From positions 930,001-994,000 of the forward strand of contig JACJWZ010000002.1 of the NCBI GenBank assembly GCA_020636895.1: a stretch of DNA of 64,000 bases, in the 5' to 3' direction. A model generated the notes under the pieces. That model had not been told where the DNA came from. It did not search any database and saw only the letters and a program-made list of their open reading frames with translations. Positions 52,046 through 60,498 of the stretch are shown here, in pieces (the stretch's first letter is position 1; every line of letters starts with the position of its first letter). Both the position numbers and the translations under genes were made by a program. This stretch comes from Thermoleophilales bacterium (GTDB taxonomy: Bacteria; Actinomycetota; Thermoleophilia; Solirubrobacterales; 70-9).

Positions 52046-52251
52046 GCCCCCAGCCCTCGCTCCGGCCCCAACCGCGACGGTTGAGCCTCGGCGAAGCCAT
52101 CCGCACCGAGCGGCTGCTCCTGCGCGGATGGCGGGACTCCGATCGCGATCCCTTCGCGGCGATGAACTTCGAGCACCCGCTGATCGAGCCCGGCCACGAG
52201 CTGCGGCCGCACGTGCTCTACCGCCTGGCGGCCCCGATCGCCGCAAACTGA
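52042..52251 (+). pseudogene. GNAT acetyltransferase remnant with large internal deletion
   Basis: The frame from GTG 52042 gives 69 residues. Residues 22-43 (RTERLLLRGWRDSDRDPFAA) are the N-terminal start of a RimJ/RimL-like GNAT acetyltransferase, and FEHPLIEPGHELRPHVLYRL is the usual C-terminal end of the same family. The acetyl-CoA-binding middle, about 100-120 residues, is missing, with the junction between AAMN and FEHP. The reading frame stayed open, which suggests a clean in-frame deletion. It cannot be an active enzyme. It may still be expressed because it is coupled to the secreted-protein gene. Confidence 0.65.
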
Positions 52252-52358
52252 GGCTTCTTCGCACCCCGGAGCGGGGTTGACCCGCTGCTAGCCTTCCCCT
52301 GCAGGCCACGGGCGGCCTGCCGTCCCGATCTCCCGATTCCGGAAGGCACCTTGCTTCC

Positions 52359-53795
52359 TTGACCGAGCGGCTTCTCGAAGACCGCGACGGACCGCGCGAT
52401 GAGTGCGGCGTCTTCGGCGTCTACGCGCCGGGCCATGACGTCGCCCGGCTCGCCTACTTCGGCCTGTTCGCGCTCCAGCACCGCGGCCAGGAGTCCGCCG
52501 GGATCGCGACCAGCGAGGGCGGGATGATCATGACCCTGCGAGACCTCGGGCTCGTCTCCCAGGTCTTCGACGAGGAGAAGCTGCAGGGGCTCGCCGGCGA
52601 CATGGCGATCGGACACGTCCGCTACTCGACGACCGGCGGCGGCGCCTGGGAGAACACCCAGCCCGTCTGGCGCGACGACGGTCGCGAGGTGGCGCTCGCC
52701 CACAACGGCAATCTGACCAATGCCGTCGAGCTGTTCGCGGAGCTGCGCGAGCGGGGGATCGAGTTCCGCGGCACCTCCGACTCGGAGATCATCGCCGCGC
52801 TGTTGTCCTCCTCCCCCGAGAAGCGGATCGAGGACGCCGTCGAGGCGATGATGCCGAAGCTCGAGGGCGCCTATTCGACCGTGGTGATGACTCCCGACGG
52901 GATCGTCGCCTTCCGCGACCCCAACGGCGTCCGGCCGCTCGCGCTCGGCCGGCTCGGCGACGACTTCCTCGTGGCCTCGGAGAGCTGCGCGTTCGACATC
53001 GTCGGCGCCAAGCTCGTCCGCGAGGTGCAGCCCGGTGAGATGATCTCGCTGAGCGAGCGCGGGCTCGAGGTGCGCCAGGCGGTGCGCTCGACCCGGATCG
53101 CCCACTGCGTTTTCGAGCACATCTACTTCTCCCGCCCCGACTCCCGGCTCGAGGGCCGGGTGCTGCAGCAGGTGCGCGGCAAGATGGGCGAGATCCTCTG
53201 GCGCGAGGCGCCGGTCGACGCCGACCTGGTGATCTCGGTTCCCGACTCCGGCAACCCCGCGGCGGCGGGTTTCTCGCGGGCATCGGGGATCCCCAAGGAC
53301 GACGGGCTGATCAAGAACCGCTACGTGGCCCGCACCTTCATCCAGCCGGGTCAGGAGCTGCGCAAGCACGGGCTGAAGATGAAGTTCAACCCGCTGCCCG
53401 AGATCGTCGAGGGCAAGCGGCTCGTCGTCGTCGACGACTCGATCGTGCGCGGCAACACGACCCGGCAGATCGTCGGGATGCTGCGTGATGCGGGTGCGCT
53501 CGAGGTGCATCTGCGGATCTCGGCGCCGCCGATCCGCTTCCCCTGCCACTACGGCGTCGACATGTCGACGCGCGAGGAGATGGTGGCCCACGAGCGGACG
53601 ATCGACGAGATCGCCGACCACGTCGGCGCCGACTCGCTCGCCTACATCTCACTCGACGGCGTCTACGAGGCCGTCGGGACGCCCGCCGAGGATCACTGCG
53701 ACGCGTGCTTCACTGGGCGTTACCCGCTCGGCGAGGGCAACGGCGGCAAGTTCGCGCTCGAGCAGCTCGCGACCGTCCCGGCCGGCGGCCGTTGA
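52359..53795 (+). CDS. purF: Amidophosphoribosyltransferase
   Basis: This 478-residue enzyme makes phosphoribosylamine from PRPP and glutamine, the first step of purine synthesis. The start is TTG 52359. A 15-residue propeptide precedes the N-terminal nucleophile Cys16 (DECGVFGVY). The Ntn-glutaminase continues with ALQHRGQESAGIA and GHVRYSTTG. The PRPP loop is RLVVVDDSIVRGNTTRQI near residue 355. Cys in HCVFEH, FPCHYG and DHCDACF match the Fe-S ligands of Bacillus-type PurF. It opens the purF-purN-purH operon. Confidence 0.97.
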   Translation: MTERLLEDRDGPRDECGVFGVYAPGHDVARLAYFGLFALQHRGQESAGIATSEGGMIMTLRDLGLVSQVFDEEKLQGLAGDMAIGHVRYSTTGGGAWENTQPVWRDDGREVALAHNGNLTNAVELFAELRERGIEFRGTSDSEIIAALLSSSPEKRIEDAVEAMMPKLEGAYSTVVMTPDGIVAFRDPNGVRPLALGRLGDDFLVASESCAFDIVGAKLVREVQPGEMISLSERGLEVRQAVRSTRIAHCVFEHIYFSRPDSRLEGRVLQQVRGKMGEILWREAPVDADLVISVPDSGNPAAAGFSRASGIPKDDGLIKNRYVARTFIQPGQELRKHGLKMKFNPLPEIVEGKRLVVVDDSIVRGNTTRQIVGMLRDAGALEVHLRISAPPIRFPCHYGVDMSTREEMVAHERTIDEIADHVGADSLAYISLDGVYEAVGTPAEDHCDACFTGRYPLGEGNGGKFALEQLATVPAGGR

Positions 53796-53826
53796 ACCCG
53801 ACCCGGGGCCCGATCCCCTTGCGGAG

Positions 53827-54456
53827 TTGAGCGGCGAGGGACCGCTGCGGGTCGCCGTCCTCGCCTCCGGCAACGGCTCGAACCTGCAGGCGCTGATCGA
53901 CGGGCCGCACGAGCGGGGCACGATCGAGCTGGTCGGCGTCGCCTCCGACAAGCCGGGAGCGACGGCGCTGGAGCGGGCCGGCCGAGCCGGTGTGGCGACG
54001 TCCGTGTTCCCCCGCGACGACTACGCCGATCGAACCGCGCGGGATCTCGCGATCGCGGCCTGGCTCGAGGGGCTCGGCGTCGAGCTCGTGGTGCTCGCCG
54101 GGTACATGCAGTTGCTCTCGGGGGAGTTCATCCGCAGCTTCTCCAACCGGATCGTCAACGTGCATCCGGCGCTGCTGCCGTCGTTCGCGGGGCTGGATGC
54201 CGTCGGGCAGGCGGTGGCGCACGGCGTCCGGGTGACGGGGGTGACGGTGCACTTCGTCGACGAGGGCGTCGACACCGGGCCGATCCTCCTGCAGGAGGCC
54301 GTCGAGCTCACATACACTCGCCCGATGGAGGCAGTCATGGACGAGATCCACGCCGTGGAGCACCGCCTGCTCCCGCACGCGGTCGAGCTGATCGCCGCCG
54401 GAAGGGTGTCGATCGACCCGGAGAATCCGCGCCTAGTGAGGATCGAGGGCGCGTGA
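53827..54456 (+). CDS. purN: Phosphoribosylglycinamide formyltransferase
   Basis: This 209-residue protein transfers a formyl group from 10-formyl-THF to GAR. TTG 53827 is the best start because RVAVLASGNGSNLQALID, the usual PurN opening, follows eight residues later. Catalytic residues are visible in RIVNVHPALLPSFAG (Asn and His) and VHFVDEGVDTGPILLQ (Asp). The length is normal. It overlaps purH by 4 bases. Confidence 0.95.
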   Translation: MSGEGPLRVAVLASGNGSNLQALIDGPHERGTIELVGVASDKPGATALERAGRAGVATSVFPRDDYADRTARDLAIAAWLEGLGVELVVLAGYMQLLSGEFIRSFSNRIVNVHPALLPSFAGLDAVGQAVAHGVRVTGVTVHFVDEGVDTGPILLQEAVELTYTRPMEAVMDEIHAVEHRLLPHAVELIAAGRVSIDPENPRLVRIEGA

Positions 54457-56072
54457 GCGGAGACGGGACGATCGCCGCGAACCCGGTGCTCGAGACCGAG
54501 CCGGGACCGCTGAAGATCAGGCGGGCGCTGCTGTCGGTATCCGACAAGAGCGGACTCGCCGACTTCGCCGTCGGGCTGCAGCGGCTGGGCGTTGAGATCG
54601 TCTCCACCGGAGGCACCGCCCGCGAGCTGACGGAGGCGGGGATCGACGTACGCAGCGTCGAGGACCTCACCGGCGCCCCGGAGATCCTCGGCGGGCGCGT
54701 GAAGACGCTGCACCCGCGGCTTCACGCGGGGCTGCTTGCGGTACGCGAGGACCCTGAGCACGCGCAGACGCTGGAGAGCGAGGGGATCGAGACGATCGAC
54801 CTCGTCTGCACCAACCTCTACCCCTTCGAGCGCACCGCCTCGCGGATGGACGCGAGCGACGCGGAGGTGATCGAGAACATCGACATCGGCGGGCCGACGA
54901 TGATCCGAGCCGCCGCGAAGAACCACCGCTACGTGGCGGTGGTGGTGAAGCCCGAGAGCTACGACGCGATCCTCGCCGAGCTCGAGGAGAGCGGCGGTGA
55001 GTTGTCCGCCGGGACGCGGCACTGGCTGGCAAACGAGGCGTTCGCCTACACGGCGCGCTACGACGCCGCGATCTCGCGCTGGTTCGGCGCCCGCTACGAG
55101 GAGTTCCCGCAGCACCTGACGTTCTCGATGGAGAAGTTCCTCGACCTCTCCTACGGCGAGAACCCGCACCAGCGGGCGGCGCTCTACACGCAGGCGGGCG
55201 GGCGGACCCACATCCTCAGCAGGGTCTCGAAGCGGCACGGCAAGGACCTCTCCTTCAACAACGTGCTCGACCTTGACTCGGCGCGGAACCTGCTCAGCGA
55301 CCTGGAGGGGCCTGCTTGCGTGATCGTCAAGCACAACAACCCGTGCGGCGCGGCGGAGGGTGCGAGCGCGCTCGAGGCCTACGAGAAGGCGCTGGCGTGC
55401 GACCCGCTCTCGGCTTACGGCGGCGTGATCGCCCTCAACCGGCCGATCGACGAGGCGCTGGCCGAGCGCCTGCATCAGAACTTCGTCGAGGTGCTGATCG
55501 CCCCCGGATACGAGGGGCGGGCGATGGAGATCCTGCAGCAGAAGCAGGCGATCCGGATCCTCGAGGACACCGAGCAGCGTGGCGAGGAGGGTGCGCTCGA
55601 GGTCAAGCGCGTGCGCGGCGGTCTGCTCGTGCAGGAGATCGACGCAGTGGCCCACGACCACGGCGGCATGACGGTCGAGGCCGGGGACGAGCCGAGCGAG
55701 GAGGAGTGGGCCGACATCTCGTTCGCCTGGAAGGTCTGCAAGCACGTCCGCTCCAACGCGATCGTGATGGTCAAGGACCGGGCGACCGTGGGGATCGGCG
55801 CCGGGCAGATGAGTCGCGTCGACTCGGTGCGGCTCGCGATCGAGAAGTGCCACAACGCCTTCGGAGACGGGGCCGAGGCGAAGCTGCGCGGCTCGGTGGT
55901 CGCGAGCGACGCGTTCTTCCCGTTCGCGGACGGCCCGCAGGCGGCGATCGAAGCGGGGGCGACGGTGGTCGTCCAGCCCGGCGGCTCCAAGCGCGACGAC
56001 GAGGTCATCGAGGCCTGCCGCGAGGCCGGCGTGACGATGATCTTCACGGGCCGCCGGCACTTCCGGCACTAG
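54453..56072 (+). CDS. purH: Bifunctional AICAR formyltransferase/IMP cyclohydrolase
   Basis: This 539-residue protein performs the last two steps to IMP. The start is GTG 54453. The N-terminal cyclohydrolase part has LLSVSDKSGLADFAVGLQ, ISTGGTA-type VSTGGTARELTEAG and GGRVKTLHPRLHAGLL. The transformylase has YGENPHQRAALY, VIVKHNNPCGAAEG and SDAFFPFADGPQAA. The length is normal. It ends the purF-N-H block, and a family A repeat lies downstream. Confidence 0.97.
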   Translation: MSGDGTIAANPVLETEPGPLKIRRALLSVSDKSGLADFAVGLQRLGVEIVSTGGTARELTEAGIDVRSVEDLTGAPEILGGRVKTLHPRLHAGLLAVREDPEHAQTLESEGIETIDLVCTNLYPFERTASRMDASDAEVIENIDIGGPTMIRAAAKNHRYVAVVVKPESYDAILAELEESGGELSAGTRHWLANEAFAYTARYDAAISRWFGARYEEFPQHLTFSMEKFLDLSYGENPHQRAALYTQAGGRTHILSRVSKRHGKDLSFNNVLDLDSARNLLSDLEGPACVIVKHNNPCGAAEGASALEAYEKALACDPLSAYGGVIALNRPIDEALAERLHQNFVEVLIAPGYEGRAMEILQQKQAIRILEDTEQRGEEGALEVKRVRGGLLVQEIDAVAHDHGGMTVEAGDEPSEEEWADISFAWKVCKHVRSNAIVMVKDRATVGIGAGQMSRVDSVRLAIEKCHNAFGDGAEAKLRGSVVASDAFFPFADGPQAAIEAGATVVVQPGGSKRDDEVIEACREAGVTMIFTGRRHFRH

Positions 56073-56140
56073 CGCGGAGCTGCAGACCGGGCGGGCGCCT
56101 CCACCCAGGGTGGAGCGGCTCGATCCCGAGCGGCACCGTG

Positions 56141-56188
56141 CCGAGCGTTCACCACCCGGGGCTATAGGGGGTGGAAATCGACGTTCGG
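56141..56188 (+). repeat. Family A repeat (single copy)
   Basis: This 48-bp element runs CCGAGCGTTCACC...GGGGCTATAGGGGGTGGAAA...CGACGTTCGG. It is in the same orientation as the 26-kb array and opposite to the 3.8-kb copy. It lies between purH and the PhzF-like gene. Confidence 0.75.
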
Positions 56189-56261
56189 CGGGAGAGGTGG
56201 GCGCGCACGCACGCATCGCCGCTCCGCCCCCCGGTCCTCTTGTGCGCGATCATCGGCGCCG

Positions 56262-56924
56262 ATGGCCAAGCCCCCCGAGATCCAGGTGCGTGTCCCGCGC
56301 GTCTTCTGCGACGCCGACGGTCGCTTCGGCAACCCCCTAGGCGTCGTCCGCGACGGGCCGAGCGTCCCCGAGGACGATCGCCAGGCCCTCGCCACGCACC
56401 TCGGCTACTCGGAGACGGTGTTCATCGACGACGGCGAGCGCGGCGTCTACCGGATCTTCACCCCAGAGGTGGAGCTGCCGTTCGCCGGGCACCCCACCGT
56501 CGGCACCGCATGGGTGCTCGCGCAGGAGGGCCTCGAGCTCGACGTCCTACGGCCCCCCGCCGGTGAGGTCGCCGTCACCCGCGAGGGCGACGTCACCTGG
56601 GTGCGGGCGAAGCCGGAGTGGTGCCCGCCCTGGGAGCTACGGGAGTACGCGACGGCGGAGGAGGTCGACGCGCTGCCCCTCGCGCGGCGCGGCCTGCTCT
56701 ACGCATGGGCGTGGGTCGACGAGACGGCCGGCCTGATCCGCGCGCGCTGCTTCGTGCCGGAGGTGGGCGTAGAGGAGGACGAGGCGACCGGCTCAGCCGC
56801 CCTCCCCCTCGCGGCCACCCTGCGCCGCGAGATCGAGGTGCACCAGGGCGAGGGCTCGGTCCTCTTCGCGCGCCCGGCCGAGGACGGCTACGCCGAGGTC
56901 GGCGGGCGCGTGGTCGAGGGGTGA
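56262..56924 (+). CDS. PhzF-like isomerase/epimerase family protein
   Basis: This 220-residue protein has the PhzF landmarks VFCDADGRFGNPLGVV, YSETVFID (catalytic-type Glu), IFTPEVELPFAGHPTVGTAW and VEEDEATGSAALPLAATL. The family includes the phenazine enzyme PhzF and related isomerases; the cellular substrate here is unknown. At 220 residues it is shorter than typical PhzF (about 280), and the middle between the two half-domains appears reduced. It ends 5 bp before the 3' end of the convergent tRNA-Lys gene. Confidence 0.85.
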   Translation: MAKPPEIQVRVPRVFCDADGRFGNPLGVVRDGPSVPEDDRQALATHLGYSETVFIDDGERGVYRIFTPEVELPFAGHPTVGTAWVLAQEGLELDVLRPPAGEVAVTREGDVTWVRAKPEWCPPWELREYATAEEVDALPLARRGLLYAWAWVDETAGLIRARCFVPEVGVEEDEATGSAALPLAATLRREIEVHQGEGSVLFARPAEDGYAEVGGRVVEG

Positions 56925-56929
56925 AGGAG

Positions 56930-57002
56930 TGCCCCCGGTCGGGCTCGAACCGACGCGCGACACGTTAAAAGCGTGCTGCTCTACCAACTGAGCTACGGGG
57001 GC
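56930..57002 (-). tRNA. tRNA-Lys (anticodon TTT)
   Basis: The minus strand reads GCCCCCGTAGCTCAGTTGGT at its start, a normal acceptor arm and D-loop. The anticodon stem GCACG/CGTGT encloses the loop CTTTTAA with anticodon TTT (Lys). The T arm GTCGG-TTCGAGC-CCGAC and the acceptor CGGGGGC close the cloverleaf, with discriminator A and no encoded CCA. It is 73 nt long. The stop codon of the upstream HNH gene lies within its first bases. Confidence 0.96.
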
Positions 57003-57925
57003 CCGGTGAGCTTAAGCGGATCGGTACGCAACGAACGGCGTTCCATGATCGTTCTCCGTCGGTGGCAGTTCCCGCATCGGATCTCGCACTTGGCGATCTC
57101 CTTCTGAAGCCGGCTGAGGCTGCAAGCCTCCTTGGCCATCACTGTCACATTGCCAAGCTTGTCCCGCCGGTGGTCGAATTCGAGAGCGACCGGATCGGTG
57201 AGGCCGCAGTCCACGCATTCGGAGACGTTGAGAAGTCCCCGGACGTAGATCAGGTTCCGCTTCGCGCCGTTCGCGAGCCGCGGGTTGGTCTCGATCCCGA
57301 TCGGATCCAACCGCCAGCAGGATGGCAGCCGCGAGTAGGTGCGGTGCTTGTGGCAGTTCACGCAGACGACATCGCACTTCGCCAGTTCGGCAGTGACGCT
57401 GACAGGGCTCGCTCCTTCCCACGCCATCTCCGCTACATGCCTCACCTTGTCGCCGTCGCGATGATCGAACTCCAAGACAAGCGGATCCTTTACGCCGCAG
57501 TCGACGCACCCGCTCCTTCGACGCGCTTCAACGAGCTGACGCGACTTGGATCGCCTTCTGACTCGAGCGATATCGACCTGCTTGCGATGCAGAGCGCCCC
57601 GCGCCTTGAAGTAATCGCGGAAGCAATCGCGGCAGTACCACTGGCGGTCGTCGCCGTTCCTGTTGAAGGCCGACAGCGGCTTCCGGAGCCGACACCTGCA
57701 GCAGCGCCGCAGCTTGCTGGGATCGGCAATGACCGGAATGGAGCGCAACGGAACCCCACCGACCAGAGCCCTTGTCGCCGGCTTGGGTTGCGGTATCGGG
57801 ACGTCGCGAACCCACGTGCTCACCGATGAGAGGGCTACGCCGAGCTCCGCGGCGATCTCGCGCAGCGACCACCCCTTTGAGCGCAGTTTGCGAGCTCGGT
57901 TCCTCTCCTCGGTCTTGGCTCGCAT
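56993..57925 (-). CDS. HNH-type protein with tandem zinc/HNH modules and N-terminal HTH
   Basis: This 310-residue protein starts at ATG 57925. A helix-turn-helix is near residues 15-40 (KGWSLREIAAELGVALSSVS), then a zinc ribbon (CCRCRLRKPLSAF...YCRDC). Two duplicated modules follow of the form CVDCGxxDPxxLEFDHR...KC(D/E)xxCxNCHxxRT, which look like HNH/McrA-type metal folds. The Asp-His of FDHR and the CxNCH would form the active centre. The gene is visibly less G+C-rich (about 60%) than its neighbours (about 73%), and its TAG lies inside the tRNA-Lys gene, so transcription would run into the tRNA. DNA-processing or mobile-element origin is likely but not proven. Confidence 0.82.
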   Translation of the reverse strand: MRAKTEERNRARKLRSKGWSLREIAAELGVALSSVSTWVRDVPIPQPKPATRALVGGVPLRSIPVIADPSKLRRCCRCRLRKPLSAFNRNGDDRQWYCRDCFRDYFKARGALHRKQVDIARVRRRSKSRQLVEARRRSGCVDCGVKDPLVLEFDHRDGDKVRHVAEMAWEGASPVSVTAELAKCDVVCVNCHKHRTYSRLPSCWRLDPIGIETNPRLANGAKRNLIYVRGLLNVSECVDCGLTDPVALEFDHRRDKLGNVTVMAKEACSLSRLQKEIAKCEIRCGNCHRRRTIMERRSLRTDPLKLTGPP

Positions 57926-57992
57926 AGCGAACTCATGTTCGCATGCGGACCGGACAGCAAAGTCCTCCTTCGGACCCACCCCGGCCGCCCTC

Positions 57993-57998
57993 TACCCT
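57993..57998 (+). promoter_or_regulatory. Candidate -10 box for the zincin gene
   Basis: TACCCT lies 6 nt before the ATG at 58005, consistent with a leaderless transcript. Confidence 0.4.
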
Positions 57999-58004
57999 CA
58001 CCGC

Positions 58005-58577
58005 ATGCGCGAGGCGTTCGGTGGACCACTGCGGGCGGCGGGGCTCACGGCCTTCATCGCCGGGTGCGCCTGGCTGCTGCTCGACCCGCCCTCGAGCGCG
58101 GGGATCAGCGGCACGCTGATCATCATCGCGGCGGCGGGGCTGATCATCTTCGCGATGGGTCTGGTGACGGTGATGATGATCGGTGAGGAGATGCCCGAGG
58201 CGGAGTTCCGCCGGATCGTGGATCGCAGCGACCGGCTCGCGATGCTGCCGCCGCCCGACCGGGTCCCGAGCGAGTTCGACGAGCTCGTGATCGACGCTCT
58301 CGACGAGTTGCCGCCGGAGTTCCTCGAAGTACTCCACGACACGCCGGTCACGGTCTCCAACCAGGGCCACGTGCATCACGCCTACGGCCAGTACATCGGC
58401 GGCACGATGGCCCGCGACGTCTACCCCGACCACATCGTCATCTACGAGGACACGCTGACCCGCGACTTCGGCCACGATCCGCGGCTGCTGCGGGCGCAGG
58501 TGCAGCGCACGGTGCGACACGAGGTCGCGCACCATCTCGGCTGGGACGAGCGGGGCGTCCGCGGCCTCGGGCTCTAG
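58005..58577 (+). CDS. Membrane-anchored zincin metallopeptidase (PF06262-like)
   Basis: This 190-residue protein starts at ATG 58005. Two hydrophobic segments (AAGLTAFIAGCAWLLL at 8-25 and TLIIIAAAGLIIFAMGLVTV at 39-58) precede a domain with FDELVIDALDELPPEFLEVL, HVVIYEDTL-type HIVIYEDTLTRDFG, and VRHEVAHHLGWDERG, the HExxHxxGxxD zinc motif of the Zincin_1/PF06262 family. Most members are soluble and about 120-150 residues; the N-terminal membrane hairpin is an addition. The substrate is unknown. It converges with the phosphatase gene, separated by a hairpin. Confidence 0.88.
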   Translation: MREAFGGPLRAAGLTAFIAGCAWLLLDPPSSAGISGTLIIIAAAGLIIFAMGLVTVMMIGEEMPEAEFRRIVDRSDRLAMLPPPDRVPSEFDELVIDALDELPPEFLEVLHDTPVTVSNQGHVHHAYGQYIGGTMARDVYPDHIVIYEDTLTRDFGHDPRLLRAQVQRTVRHEVAHHLGWDERGVRGLGL

Positions 58578-58638
58578 CGACACGGCGCGCACCGGTCCCT
58601 CCTGGGGAGATCGCCGGGAGGCCGGAAGCCGGACGAAT

Positions 58639-58673
58639 TCGCAATCGCTGGTGCCTGGGACCAGTGATTGCGA
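58639..58673. terminator. Hairpin between convergent genes
   Basis: TCGCAATCGCTGGT (58639-58652) pairs with ACCAGTGATTGCGA (58660-58673) with one mismatch across the 7-nt loop GCCTGGG. It lies between gene ends at 58577 and 58707 and can be a bidirectional terminator. No U tract is present. Confidence 0.5.
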
Positions 58674-58706
58674 GATCGGTGCCGGGACAACCCGGACGCA
58701 GCTCCC

Positions 58707-59399
58707 TCAGGCCTCGGCGTTCCACCTCTCGATGACTCGATAGTCGTGCTCCCAGCCGAGCCGGCTCAGCGTCGCCGTGTTGAGCTTGAGGAGCTTCCCG
58801 CCCTCGGGGCCGAGGCCGATCCAGCGAGCTGCGAGCACCCGCAGAACGTGGCCGTGGGCGAAGATCGCGATCGGGCCGTCCTCGTCGAGCAGCTCGCCGA
58901 TCAGCGAGTCCACGCGGGCGCCGATCTGCCCCGGCGACTCCCCGTCCGGACAACCGTCGCGCCACAGCAGCCAGTCGGGGCGCTCCTCTCTGATCTCGGC
59001 GCTCGTCTTGCCCTCGTAGTCCCCGTAGTCCCACTCGAGCAGCTCGTCACGCGGCTGGGCTCGGTCGCGGAAGCCGGCCAGCTCGCATGTCTCCGCGGCG
59101 CGGGAGAGCGGACTCGTCAGCACCCGCGTGAACTCGACGATGCTCATCGGGTCCTCGAGCGCGCGCGCCTCCGCCTCGCCGGCCGGCGTCAGCGGGATGT
59201 CTGAGCGTCCGGTGTGGCGCCCGTCGCGGCTCCACTCGGTCTCGCCGTGACGCGCCAGCCACAGCGCCGGGCGCTTCACGGCGTCGGATGCCTCGGCTTC
59301 CGCAGCCGGTGCCGCTCCCATCTCGACGTCGGAGTCCACCGCCGTTCCCGCCTCGCCGCGCTCCTCGACCTCCGCGTTCACCTCGTCCTTCTCAGCCAA
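58707..59399 (-). CDS. Histidine phosphatase (phosphoglycerate mutase family) in the thiamine operon
   Basis: This 230-residue protein has the catalytic RHG motif in LARHGETEWSRDGRHTGRSD near residue 48. Further residues are in LTSPLSRAAETCELAG (Arg), LLEWDYGDYEGKT (Glu) and IFAHGHVLRVLAAR (second His). An acidic Ala-rich N-terminal extension of about 42 residues precedes the domain. Such enzymes dephosphorylate small phosphates. Its gene overlaps thiSG by 8 bases downstream of a TPP riboswitch, so a role on a thiamine phosphate intermediate is possible but unproven. Confidence 0.88.
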   Translation of the reverse strand: MAEKDEVNAEVEERGEAGTAVDSDVEMGAAPAAEAEASDAVKRPALWLARHGETEWSRDGRHTGRSDIPLTPAGEAEARALEDPMSIVEFTRVLTSPLSRAAETCELAGFRDRAQPRDELLEWDYGDYEGKTSAEIREERPDWLLWRDGCPDGESPGQIGARVDSLIGELLDEDGPIAIFAHGHVLRVLAARWIGLGPEGGKLLKLNTATLSRLGWEHDYRVIERWNAEA

Positions 59400-60498
59400 G
59401 CTCGGGCACCCCCTCCTCCGGCGTCGAGGCCTGCGCGTAGATCCGCTCCGGGATCCGCCCGGCCCGTCGCGCGTCGAAGCCCGCCGCCACGGCGGCGCGC
59501 ATCGCCCGCGCCATCCGAACCGGCTCCGCCGCGCCGCTGACCGCGCTCGCGAGCAGGACTCCGGAGCAGCCGAGCTCCATCGCCAGCGCCGCGTCCGACG
59601 CAGTGCCGATCCCCGCGTCGAGGATCACGGGGACCGCAGCGTGCTCGACGATGATCCGGATGTTGTACGGGTTGCGAATCCCGGCGCCGGAGCCGATCGG
59701 GGCGCCCAGCGGCATCACCGCCGCGCAGCCGATCTCCTCCAGCCGCCGCGCCAGCACCGGGTCGTCGCTCGTGTAGGGGAGGACCGTGAAGCCGTCGTCG
59801 ACCAGCTGCTCGGCCGCGTCGACGAGCTCGACGGCATCGGGGAGCAACGTCCGGTCGTCGCCGATCACCTCGAGCTTGATCCAGTCCGTATCGAATGCCT
59901 CGCGCGCGAGCTGCGCGGTCCGAACTGCGTCGCGGGCGGTGTAGCAACCGGCCGTGTTGGGGAGCAGGAAGAGCCCGAGGCCGTCGATGACGTCGAGGAT
60001 CGAGTCGCGAGCGAGCGGGTCGACGCGGCGCAGCGCCACCGTCACCATCTCCGCGCCGGACGCGCGCAGCGCCGCCTCGAGATCCTCGTGCGAGCGGAAC
60101 CCTCCGGTCCCGACGATCAGCCGCGATCCCCAGGTCCGCCCGCCGAGCTCGAAGGCGTCGGGGTCGGGAGACGCCGCACCCGCGCGGACTGCGGCCGCCC
60201 CGTCGGAGTCGGGAGCCGCAGCGGTCGCGCGACCCGAAGCCGTCGCACCCGCCGCTCCGTTGGCGCCGACTCCGGCTTCCCCATCCCCCTCCGGCGCGCC
60301 GCCCCCGATCGCCGCGACGACCTCGACGCGCTGGCCCTCGCGGAGCCGCACCGCCTCGAGCTCGCCGCGCGGCACGACCTCGCCGTCGAGCGCCACCGCC
60401 ACCCCGCGCCCCGGCTGCACGCCGACCGCCTCGGCCGCGTCGCGGATGCTCGCGCCCTCGGCCAGCTCGTGCTCGTTTCCGTTGATCTCGACCCTCAT
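59392..60498 (-). CDS. thiG: ThiS-ThiG fusion: sulfur carrier and thiazole synthase
   Basis: This 368-residue protein joins two proteins normally separate. Residues 1-67 are a ThiS-type ubiquitin-like carrier (MRVEINGNEHEL...VVAAIGGG). A Gly/Ala-rich linker follows (68-112), and then ThiG from FELGGRTWGSRLIVGTGGFR. ThiG makes the thiazole ring; its Schiff-base Lys is in DWIKLEVIGDD, and phosphate-binding stretches are in GLFLLPNTAGCYTA and GAPIGSGAGIRNPYN. In free ThiS the C-terminal GG is thiocarboxylated, but here Gly-Gly-Gly (65-67) is internal. Fusions of this type are known in some bacteria. It overlaps thiO by 4 bases and the phosphatase by 8. Confidence 0.93.
   Translation of the reverse strand: MRVEINGNEHELAEGASIRDAAEAVGVQPGRGVAVALDGEVVPRGELEAVRLREGQRVEVVAAIGGGAPEGDGEAGVGANGAAGATASGRATAAAPDSDGAAAVRAGAASPDPDAFELGGRTWGSRLIVGTGGFRSHEDLEAALRASGAEMVTVALRRVDPLARDSILDVIDGLGLFLLPNTAGCYTARDAVRTAQLAREAFDTDWIKLEVIGDDRTLLPDAVELVDAAEQLVDDGFTVLPYTSDDPVLARRLEEIGCAAVMPLGAPIGSGAGIRNPYNIRIIVEHAAVPVILDAGIGTASDAALAMELGCSGVLLASAVSGAAEPVRMARAMRAAVAAGFDARRAGRIPERIYAQASTPEEGVPELG

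Noticed and set aside
56930..58000. Prophage or integrative element at tRNA-Lys
   Set aside because: No integrase, no second copy of the tRNA end and no phage genes are visible within the window; only the HNH gene is unusual.
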